From: Thalassospira lohafexi
Lineage (GTDB): Bacteria > Pseudomonadota > Alphaproteobacteria > Rhodospirillales > Thalassospiraceae
Assembly (NCBI RefSeq): GCF_002844275.1
Contig: NZ_NXGX01000005.1
Coordinates: 248,001-312,000 of the forward strand
Length of the DNA: 64,000 nucleotides
Direction of reading: 5' to 3'
The stretch's first letter is position 1, and every line of letters begins with the position of its first letter. This document shows, piece after piece, positions 1 through 6,220 of this stretch. Position numbers and translations under genes: made by a program. The notes under the pieces were generated by a model. That model did no database searches, was not told where the DNA came from, and worked only from the letters and a program-made list of their open reading frames with translations.

Positions 1-1
1 G

Positions 2-145
2 TTCTTTGTCATTGCCGCCCTGATTTGGAAGTTCGGTCCGGCCATTCGCGATTTTATCGAACGGCGATTGGGCCTCCTTTTCACCATATTTGTTGTGGTT
101 CTTATTGGTGGCTTTGCCGCGATCAAACTTGTGCCGCATGGTTAA
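2..145 (+). CDS. C-terminus of a DedA-like membrane protein (partial)
   Basis: An open frame enters from the left edge and stops with TAA at 143-145, leaving 47 residues. They contain a charged turn (KFGPAIRDFIERR) followed by a strongly hydrophobic segment of about 20 residues (LLFTIFVVVLIGGF) and a short basic tail. This is how many DedA/VTT-family inner membrane proteins end. The family acts in phospholipid flipping and envelope homeostasis. Only the last helix is visible, so the family name is tentative. dsbB follows 48 bases downstream on the same strand and may be co-transcribed. Confidence 0.5.
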   Translation, partial: FFVIAALIWKFGPAIRDFIERRLGLLFTIFVVVLIGGFAAIKLVPHG

Positions 146-193
146 GGCCGTCCCCGCCCCAAACAGCATCCACGCAATACGGACATCCTAATA

Positions 194-697
194 ATGAAAC
201 AGCACCGCACCCGCACTATGTCAGCCTTTCCACCGGTCGCACTTTTTCTGGTATCGGTTGGCAGCCTTGGCTTTGCCTTTTATGCGCAATATGTCCAGAA
301 GCTTCTGCCGTGCGTTTTATGCCTGTATCAACGCGTACCATTTTATGGTGTCGCGGGACTTTCGGTTATTGCCTTATTGCTGCTGCGCTTTCCGGCTGCC
401 GCGCGGTTTATTGTTTATCTGTGTGGCATTACGTTTGCAGTCGGCACCGCAATTGCGTTTTATCACGTCGGCGTACAAGAACTTTGGTGGCAGGGACCAG
501 CAATGTGCGGCGGCGTTGCAAGTGGTGCCAGCTCAGTTGCCGACCTTAAGGCGCAACTCATGGCGCAGCCGATTATCCGCTGTGACAAGATCGACTGGAA
601 ACTGTTTGGTATCACCATGCCAACGGTCAATTTGTTCTTTTCTGCGGCATTGACGGTCTTTTGCCTGATCGCACCATCGCGCTGGATGAAGAAATAA
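194..697 (+). CDS. dsbB: Disulfide bond formation protein B (DsbB)
   Basis: A 167-residue inner membrane protein that would reoxidise DsbA in the periplasm and pass electrons to quinone. It has four hydrophobic segments and the expected two cysteine pairs: C40-x-x-C43 in the first periplasmic loop (PCVLCLYQR, typical of DsbB) and C105 with C130 in the second loop. The length fits the family. The ATG at 194 is followed by a second in-frame ATG at 218; the ribosome site is weak for both. A strong terminator lies 50 bases after the stop. A DsbA-like partner occurs far away at about 50.2-50.8 kb. Confidence 0.93.
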   Translation: MKQHRTRTMSAFPPVALFLVSVGSLGFAFYAQYVQKLLPCVLCLYQRVPFYGVAGLSVIALLLLRFPAAARFIVYLCGITFAVGTAIAFYHVGVQELWWQGPAMCGGVASGASSVADLKAQLMAQPIIRCDKIDWKLFGITMPTVNLFFSAALTVFCLIAPSRWMKK

Positions 698-746
698 ACC
701 ACCCAAAATCACACCTTTAATGTGATAGCGGTATACGCACAGTCAA

Positions 747-776
747 AACCCGCCTGACACCTCAGGCGGGTTTTTT
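747..776 (+). terminator. Rho-independent terminator after dsbB
   Basis: A perfect 11-bp stem (aacccgcctga at 747-757 pairing with tcaggcgggtt at 762-772) with a 4-base loop, running into six T at 771-776. Confidence 0.93.
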
Positions 777-799
777 CACAACACCACACACCTAAAAAG

Positions 800-832
800 C
801 GAACAATCCCTCGCAAAACGAACAAATACTCG
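800..832 (+). promoter_or_regulatory. Paired 14-bp direct repeats upstream of the AraC regulator
   Basis: Two copies of cgaacaaNNNctcg (800-813 and 819-832) repeat with a 19-bp period. AraC-family proteins commonly bind tandem half-sites about two helical turns apart, so this could be an autoregulatory operator for the gene at 943. The repeat is seen directly; the function is inferred. Confidence 0.45.
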
Positions 833-835
833 ATT

Positions 836-855
836 GATAATGCGAATTGTTATTG
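836..855 (+). promoter_or_regulatory. Fur-like box upstream of the AraC regulator
   Basis: The sequence gataatgcgaattgttattg matches the classical 19-base Fur consensus (gataatgataatcattatc) at 14 positions by eye. It lies about 90 bases before the AraC start, beside the direct repeats. Iron control of a siderophore-receptor regulator would be expected. Binding is not shown. Confidence 0.5.
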
Positions 856-942
856 TTTGCAGGATATTCCCGGTTATATTCAGTCAGCGATTCTTGGCGG
901 TTTCGCATAACATTGTTTCACACCACACGGACCTGAGCTAAA

Positions 943-1839
943 TTGCACGACAGCACGTTCCATCCACACATGACCAGTCAGATCGAAGGTATTTCCCTTC
1001 GTGATGATCTGCGTTTCCGTCGCTGGAATGCAGCCATTACCGATCTATGGCATGTGGAATGTGAACAGGAAGCTGGCGGGACATACGTTTCGCAAGCGCC
1101 GCGTCTGGTTGCCTTTCTTGACTGTGTTGGCGACGCCCGCGTTCAGGTCAAGGCTGCGGGTAATGAACTTCGTCAGGATCAGCATGGGCAGGGATGCCTG
1201 TCCTATATTCCGGCGGGCATGGAAGTTTCTTCTGAAATTCTCGGCAAGTGCCGGCTGCGTCATCTTGATATCCATCTTGATGTCGACGCGATTGAAACCT
1301 GTCTTGGCACAACGGTTGATCGTACCGCACTGGAAACCCCGCGCATCGGGTTTTGCGACCCGCGCATCAATGCATTGGTCCGGCTGATTGCCGATGATCT
1401 TGAAAACGGCATGTCCGGGCCGCAGATTTACGGCGACGGGCTTGTAACCGCCCTGACCGCTGCCTTGCTTGAACCGCGCAAGCCCGAGACCTTGCCGCGC
1501 AAACGCGGCAAACTTGCCCCGCATCACTTGCGCAAATCGGTTGCCTATATTGAACAAAATTGCGGTCGTACCATCCGTCTGGATGAACTTGCCCAGTTGA
1601 CCGGGCTTTCCCAGTCCTATTTTTGCTCGGCATTTCGCGCCTCAACCGGCATGCCCCCACAGCAATGGCAGATGAAGGCACGGGTCGAACGTGCCATGGA
1701 CCTTCTAAGCCAGAGCAGCACATCGCTTGCCAATGTTGCCGCCAGCGTCGGCTTTGCTGACCAAGCCCACCTCACCCGTGTTTTCCGCCGGATCGTCGGA
1801 ACCACCCCCGGTGCATGGCGCAAAGAAACCGCCGCCTGA
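943..1839 (+). CDS. AraC-family transcriptional regulator (PchR-like role)
   Basis: A 298-residue protein with the two helix-turn-helix motifs of AraC regulators in its last 100 residues (IRLDELAQLTGLSQSYFCSAF, then LANVAASVGFADQAHLTRVFRR). The N-terminal 190 residues would be the effector domain. It starts with TTG at 943; an in-frame ATG at 970 is an alternative, and neither has a clear ribosome site. The downstream neighbour is a TonB-dependent siderophore receptor in the same direction. AraC regulators in that position (PchR, YbtA, AlcR types) usually activate the receptor when the ferric siderophore is present, so that role is inferred here. Confidence 0.9.
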   Translation: MHDSTFHPHMTSQIEGISLRDDLRFRRWNAAITDLWHVECEQEAGGTYVSQAPRLVAFLDCVGDARVQVKAAGNELRQDQHGQGCLSYIPAGMEVSSEILGKCRLRHLDIHLDVDAIETCLGTTVDRTALETPRIGFCDPRINALVRLIADDLENGMSGPQIYGDGLVTALTAALLEPRKPETLPRKRGKLAPHHLRKSVAYIEQNCGRTIRLDELAQLTGLSQSYFCSAFRASTGMPPQQWQMKARVERAMDLLSQSSTSLANVAASVGFADQAHLTRVFRRIVGTTPGAWRKETAA

Positions 1840-1855
1840 AATTAAACCAAAATTC

Positions 1856-1888
1856 GTTCAATACACCCAAATCCAGTTCAATATTCAC
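1856..1888 (+). promoter_or_regulatory. Direct repeats upstream of the TonB receptor
   Basis: Two copies of gttcaata start at 1856 and 1876, a 20-bp period, each followed by a c/a-rich tail. They sit 100-130 bases before the receptor start and directly after the AraC stop. They are candidate half-sites for the neighbouring AraC protein. The repeat is observed; the role is inferred. Confidence 0.4.
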
Positions 1889-1911
1889 ACCCCTCTGACG
1901 TGATACCGAAA

Positions 1912-1931
1912 GGCCATCATGGAAGATGGCC
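1912..1931 (+). promoter_or_regulatory. Leader hairpin before the TonB receptor
   Basis: A perfect 7-bp inverted repeat, ggccatc (1912-1918) and gatggcc (1925-1931), with loop atggaa. It lies 57 bases before the receptor ATG and has no T-run, so it is not a terminator. It may be a 5' UTR structure or a protein site. Confidence 0.35.
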
Positions 1932-1988
1932 CGCAGGTTCCCGCCAAGCAGGTCGTCGTAAAAGACAACCGACACAGGGAATTGCCAA

Positions 1989-4175
1989 ATGCGTTTTACA
2001 CGACAGAAACTGTCTTCGACCCTAATGCTCGGCACTGCAGTCGCGCTTATTTTTGCCGCCCCGAATTATGCACTGGCGCAGTCCGCAGATGACGCGACGG
2101 CAAGCGAAGGCGAAACCACCGAAGCACTCATCATTGAAGGCGAAGCCGTACTCGAGACCGGTGATCCAACCCCGCCGGTCTATGCCGGTGGACAGGTTGC
2201 CACAGGTACCCGACTTGGCGCCTTTGGCAACAAGGACATCATGGATACACCGATTGCTGCAACCGGCTACACCAGCGAGTTGATCAAGAACCAGCAGGCA
2301 CGTGATATCTCCGATGTCATGGATAACGACCCATCGGTAATCAACAGCAGCGGCTTTGGTGCATTTTCAAATCGCTTTACCATTCGTGGCTTTGATTTAA
2401 AGGCCGACGAAGTTTCGGTTGATGGCCTTTATGGCACGGCGCCACGCCAGTCTGTTGCTCTTGAAATGTTTGACCGCGTGGAAGTCATCAAAGGGGCTTC
2501 GGGCTTTTTGAATGGCATGACCCCTGATTCTGGCGGATTGGGAGGTAACATCAACTTAGTCCCGAAACGTGCCGGTGACGATCCGGTCACCAGCTTCACT
2601 GGCAGTTACGGTGCTACCAGCGAAGTTGGTGGTCATTTTGATTTTGGCCGTCGCTTTGGTTCCAATAATCAGTTCGGCGTCCGCACCAACATCATGCACC
2701 GGACTGGCGAGGCCTCCATCGAAGATGAAGATCGCGAAACGTCGCTCGGCTCAGTAGCACTCGACTATCGCGGCGAAGATACCCGAATCATTTTTGATGC
2801 GGCGATTAACAAGTTGCATGTCGAAGAAGGCCGCCCGACGGTTACGGTGGGCTCTCTGACATCCATTCCCGATGCTCCTTCTGGCTCACATAACTTTGCC
2901 GCAGCTGGGACATATAGCGATCTTGAGGATAAGTTCGCACAGTTGCGCTTCGAATATGACGCAACCGACAGCACGATGATCTATACCGCCATAGCCGCGC
3001 ATAACTCCGATGAGGTCGGCGATTACTCTTCTTTCACCCTCAACGGAGCGGATGGCTCAGGCACCTTTAGCAATTTGGCCGATTCGAGCTACGTGCGTGA
3101 TGATGTCAGCGGTGTCGCGGGCATCCGTCAGAAGTTTGAGACCGGACCTGTTCAGCACGAAATCAATGCCGGAACCACAGCAATGTGGCAGGAAGTCAGG
3201 GCGCACTGGAACTCTTCCGGCTCGTCGGTGGCCGGTAATATCTACAACAGTGGCCCATCTACCGTTGTCTTTGGCGATGCCGGGGATCCCCGTCTGAGTG
3301 CACATACCATTCTGACCAGCTATTTCCTCTCAGACACCCTGAGCTTTATGGATGATACGATACACTTGACCGGTGGTGTACGTCGCCAAAATGTCAAATC
3401 GCGTAACTACAGCAACTCGACCGGTGCGAAGACCTCCAACTACGATTCCTCAGCCAATTCGCCGATGGCAGGCATTGTTGGCAATGTCACCGATCAGATT
3501 TCGGTTTATGCCAACTATATCGAAGGCTTGTCTGCGGGCCAAAATGTAACGGAAACATCAGCTACGAACTATGGTGAAACACTCGCTCCCTACAAGACTG
3601 AGCAGATGGAGATCGGTGCAAAGTTCGACTTTGGCACCTTTGGAGGTGGCGTTGCTCTGTTTCAGGCTGAGAAGCCATCGGCCTTCCTGAATTCCAGCAA
3701 CGTTTATACTACCGATGGTAAACAGCGGAACCGTGGCCTTGAACTGACCGCCTTTGGTGAACCTGTCATTGGCACCCGCATTCTGGGTGGTATCACCTTT
3801 GTCGATGCTGAGCTGACCAAAACCCAAAACGGCACCAACGATGGAAATACGGCAGCGGGTGTGCCTGAGTATCAGGCAACCTTGGGTGCAGAATATGACC
3901 TGCCGTTCCTTGATGGTGCAACGCTGGGCGGTCGCTTGATCCACACCGCTTCACAATACGTCAATACCGGCAACACACTTGAAATCCCGTCGTGGACGCG
4001 TTTTGACGTGAGCGCGCGCTATGTGACCGAGCTCTATGAGTATCCGATCACCTTCCGCGCCAATGTCGAAAACCTGACCGATAATGACTATTGGGAAACC
4101 GCTGGTACCGAGTGGGGCTACATGACGGTCGGCAAACCACTGACCGCGACGTTCTCCCTGACCGCGGATTTCTGA
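1989..4175 (+). CDS. TonB-dependent siderophore receptor
   Basis: A 728-residue outer membrane receptor. It has a signal peptide (cleavage near NYALA|QSADD, residue 30), a plug domain with the hallmarks of siderophore receptors (residues about 90-190: dITDvM-like segment, RFTIRGF, DRVEVIKGASGFLNGM, GGNINLVPKR), then a 22-strand-type beta barrel ending in the aromatic terminus TFSLTADF required for barrel insertion. It would import a ferric siderophore, probably hydroxamate-like, with energy from TonB/ExbBD, which are not in the window. The ATG at 1989 is supported by the signal peptide; an agggaa lies about 10 bases upstream. The AraC gene is immediately upstream. The exact substrate cannot be told from sequence. 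Confidence 0.95.
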   Translation: MRFTRQKLSSTLMLGTAVALIFAAPNYALAQSADDATASEGETTEALIIEGEAVLETGDPTPPVYAGGQVATGTRLGAFGNKDIMDTPIAATGYTSELIKNQQARDISDVMDNDPSVINSSGFGAFSNRFTIRGFDLKADEVSVDGLYGTAPRQSVALEMFDRVEVIKGASGFLNGMTPDSGGLGGNINLVPKRAGDDPVTSFTGSYGATSEVGGHFDFGRRFGSNNQFGVRTNIMHRTGEASIEDEDRETSLGSVALDYRGEDTRIIFDAAINKLHVEEGRPTVTVGSLTSIPDAPSGSHNFAAAGTYSDLEDKFAQLRFEYDATDSTMIYTAIAAHNSDEVGDYSSFTLNGADGSGTFSNLADSSYVRDDVSGVAGIRQKFETGPVQHEINAGTTAMWQEVRAHWNSSGSSVAGNIYNSGPSTVVFGDAGDPRLSAHTILTSYFLSDTLSFMDDTIHLTGGVRRQNVKSRNYSNSTGAKTSNYDSSANSPMAGIVGNVTDQISVYANYIEGLSAGQNVTETSATNYGETLAPYKTEQMEIGAKFDFGTFGGGVALFQAEKPSAFLNSSNVYTTDGKQRNRGLELTAFGEPVIGTRILGGITFVDAELTKTQNGTNDGNTAAGVPEYQATLGAEYDLPFLDGATLGGRLIHTASQYVNTGNTLEIPSWTRFDVSARYVTELYEYPITFRANVENLTDNDYWETAGTEWGYMTVGKPLTATFSLTADF

Positions 4176-4217
4176 TTATCTGACGGTTCCTTGGTCCGTA
4201 AGAAGCCCAAAAATACC

Positions 4218-4251
4218 AAAGCCGACGGTGATATCGCCGTCGGCTTTTTTT
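4218..4251 (+). terminator. Rho-independent terminator after the siderophore receptor
   Basis: A near-perfect stem (gccgacggtgat with atcgccgtcggc, one G-T wobble) flanked by aaa and seven T at 4245-4251. On the other strand the T-run is weaker, but it may also serve the convergent HNH gene. Confidence 0.9.
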
Positions 4252-4281
4252 CTGGATCTTTTGTAGGCTGAAACCAGTTGC

Positions 4282-4848
4282 CTAGAAATCGTAGTCCAGT
4301 TCGGTATCCCAGTATAAAAAATCCCGCCAACTTTCATGAAGATAGTTTGGCGGGAAACGGCGTCCTGTATGCTGGAGTTCGTGCATCGTGGGCTGTCCCG
4401 GCGTCCTGCGCAGTCGCAGGCCTGCCTCGCGCACTGATCGACTGCCCTTAAACAGGTTACATGTCGAACAGGCCGTGACGATGTTTTCCCAATTGGTACG
4501 CCCCCCACGTGACCGCGGAATGACGTGATCAAATGTCAGCTCATTGGTCGGCAGACGATCATTACAATACTGACAGGAAAACTGATCACGTAAGAACACG
4601 TTAAATCGTGTGAAGGCCGGGCTGCTTTTAAGCGGAACATATTCCTTGAGCGAGATAACGCTGGGAAGCTTCATTGTGAAGGATGGCGAATGAACTTCGC
4701 GATCATATTCCGAGAGAACATTGACGCGATCAAGAAAGACCGCCTTGAGCGTATCCTGCCAGGACCATAGAGACAGCGGGAAGTAACTCAACGGCCGGAA
4801 ATCGGCGTTAAGAACAAGTGCAGGACACACATTGGGCGATAAATGCAT
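4282..4848 (-). CDS. HNH endonuclease family protein
   Basis: A 188-residue protein with a zinc-bound HNH core in its middle: C92-x-x-C95, then FDHVIPRSRGG (D107-H108) and N-W-E-N-I-V-T-A-C127-x-x-C130. All metal and catalytic positions look intact. This family is widespread and usually chromosomal in alphaproteobacteria; its cellular role is not firmly known, with DNA repair or DNA processing being guesses. It is a lone gene with rpmB upstream on the same strand beyond a pair of terminators, and it converges on the siderophore receptor. I see no restriction-modification partner, so a plain restriction enzyme is unlikely. Confidence 0.88.
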   Translation of the reverse strand: MHLSPNVCPALVLNADFRPLSYFPLSLWSWQDTLKAVFLDRVNVLSEYDREVHSPSFTMKLPSVISLKEYVPLKSSPAFTRFNVFLRDQFSCQYCNDRLPTNELTFDHVIPRSRGGRTNWENIVTACSTCNLFKGSRSVREAGLRLRRTPGQPTMHELQHTGRRFPPNYLHESWRDFLYWDTELDYDF

Positions 4849-5093
4849 ACCATTCGCTCCACCGTGTTTACCGAGTCGCTTCCTTTATTTAGCAGGTTCG
4901 GGAATCTTGGAAGATGAAGATATCGTGACGTTCCATAAACCTAGCGCGACGCGGCCACATAAACCACTGATAGAGCAAAGTATAAACCAATTTCACAAAA
5001 GCGCAAAGACCGTGTTCCGCCGAGTCGCGATTACGTGTTCGCACACCGGCTCAAGCCAAGAAAAGCCGGACGACAGCGCGGATATCGCAGCCA
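4849..5093. other. Intergenic region between the HNH gene and the rpmB terminators
   Basis: About 245 bases with no convincing gene. It should hold the promoter of the HNH gene on the minus strand; I could not pick a clear -35/-10 pair. A 94-codon open frame crosses it on the plus strand but has no ribosome site or recognisable protein features. Confidence 0.5.
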
Positions 5094-5125
5094 CAAAAAA
5101 AGCCGCCCATCCATGATGGTGCGGC
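5094..5125 (-). terminator. Second terminator downstream of rpmB
   Basis: Read on the minus strand, GCCGC-A-CCATC pairs with GATGG-GCGGC (10 pairs, one bulged A) and is followed by seven U. It lies 35 bases beyond the first rpmB terminator on the same strand. Confidence 0.8.
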
Positions 5126-5160
5126 AATTCATGCAGCTTAAAACCAAGCCGGATATATTC

Positions 5161-5194
5161 AGAAAAAACGAAGGGCCCGCCAGAAGCGAGCCCT
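5161..5194 (-). terminator. First terminator downstream of rpmB
   Basis: On the minus strand, AGGGCUCGC pairs with GGCGGGCCCU-type sequence (9 pairs with one G-U) around a UUCUG loop, followed by UCGUUUUUU. It begins about 30 bases after the rpmB stop. Confidence 0.82.
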
Positions 5195-5225
5195 CGTAAA
5201 ATCTATGCGTAAAGCAGAAGCCTGA

Positions 5226-5519
5226 TTAGGCAGCTTTTGCTTCAACAGCTTTGGCAACCTGGCGTTTGATTTTCACCAAATCAGCCGGAAGCTTTGCATT
5301 TGCAGTGCTGAGCAAAAACGCATCCAGACCACCACGTTTTTCGATGGTGCGGACAGCATTGGTGGTCAGACGCATACGCACCGAACGACCGAGCGACTCG
5401 CTAAGCAGCGAAGTCGGCTGCAGGTTCGGGAGGAAACGACGTTTGGTACGATTGTGGGCGTGGCTCACATTCATGCCGACCAAAACGCCTTTGCCGGATA
5501 CCGGGCAGCGACGTGCCAT
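5226..5519 (-). CDS. rpmB: 50S ribosomal protein L28
   Basis: A 97-residue L28. The N-terminus MARRCPVSGKGVLVGMNVSHAHNR is diagnostic, as is the RFLPNLQ segment. The open frame extends 17 codons further, but the ATG at 5519 has a GGAG 8 bases upstream and gives the family start. The long C-terminal tail (KLPADLVKIKRQVAKAVEAKAA) is typical of alphaproteobacterial L28. It is a single-gene unit with its own sigma-70-like promoter and two terminators. Confidence 0.97.
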   Translation of the reverse strand: MARRCPVSGKGVLVGMNVSHAHNRTKRRFLPNLQPTSLLSESLGRSVRMRLTTNAVRTIEKRGGLDAFLLSTANAKLPADLVKIKRQVAKAVEAKAA

Positions 5520-5593
5520 GACCTGATCTCCTGGTCTATAAATTCGCAAAAGGACGCTTGGCCTGAACACGCAGGCCCGCGCTTGGAGCCGGG

Positions 5594-5622
5594 TTATTAC
5601 CGCCTCTGACCAATGCCGTCAA
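5594..5622 (-). promoter_or_regulatory. Candidate sigma-70 promoter for rpmB
   Basis: On the minus strand TTGACG, a 17-base spacer, then TAATAA, about 75 bases before the rpmB start codon. The -35 matches 5 of 6 and spacing is ideal; the -10 is only a partial match. Confidence 0.55.
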
Positions 5623-5955
5623 GCCTTCATCAACGCAATTACGCGACAAAAACGCCTATCTGGTGTGTTTTGCCACCAATTTTGGGTATGGGCCGTATTT
5701 TCCCCAACTCAACCGCAAGGAATCAGCCTCTTTTCAAACCAGCGCGACAATATCACAGCCATGTTTTTAGGGGAAATCGACCGAATTGGATGCCCTCACA
5801 TGCCGATTCTCCCGCCTGAAAGCATATATATAAAGTCAGACATCGCAATTCGCCGGGCCCGACTGGAAATTGACACGGATCAAAGTAACGACGCGTATGT
5901 GCTGATAGCTTTATCCTCACAGAATTAAAGATTATCTTTCAAAGCAAGGTGCGAA
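5623..5955. other. Intergenic region between rpmB and the small membrane protein
   Basis: About 330 bases without a supported gene. Open frames of 68 and 87 codons exist on the plus strand but look random in composition and lack ribosome sites. It should contain the promoter of the small gene at 5956. An A/T-rich stretch (catatatataaa, about 5823-5834) is visible. Confidence 0.5.
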
Positions 5956-6144
5956 ATGAAAACAGATAGCAATGTGTCCCTTCCCCTTTTGGGAATTCTG
6001 CTGGTCGCGGTTATCGGGCTGGTGTTGTATCTGGTTGGCTTTGTTCTGGCCCATTTCGGCATACCGATCGCATCGGCCTGGATTTATGTCGCACTGGCAC
6101 TCGTGCCCGTTGTCTTCGTCGTCCTGTTTGATTTCAGCCGCTAG
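5956..6144 (+). CDS. Small two-helix membrane protein, unknown function
   Basis: A 62-residue protein with two hydrophobic segments (LPLLGILLVAVIGLVLYLVGFVL and the C-terminal WIYVALALVPVVFVVLF) and a polar start MKTDSNVS. An AAGG lies 9 bases before the ATG, and a strong bidirectional terminator follows 25 bases after the stop, so it looks like a genuine single-gene unit. I do not recognise the family. Its antisense and alternate frames lack these features. Confidence 0.7.
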   Translation: MKTDSNVSLPLLGILLVAVIGLVLYLVGFVLAHFGIPIASAWIYVALALVPVVFVVLFDFSR

Positions 6145-6169
6145 CACCGCGCACTTAGCGCACGACATA

Positions 6170-6204
6170 AAAACGGCCTGCCGTGATTTGTGGCAGGCCG
6201 TTTT
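6170..6204. terminator. Bidirectional terminator between convergent genes
   Basis: A perfect 13-bp stem (aaaacggcctgcc at 6170-6182, ggcaggccgtttt at 6192-6204) with A-run and T-run on the two sides, so it can work for the small gene on the plus strand and the GGDEF-EAL gene on the minus strand. Confidence 0.92.
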
Positions 6205-6220
6205 GCGTTGTACAGATGCT

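Noticed and set aside
4832-5116. 94-codon plus-strand open frame between the HNH gene and rpmB
   Set aside because: No initiation signal, random-looking composition, and it runs through a terminator of the opposite strand.
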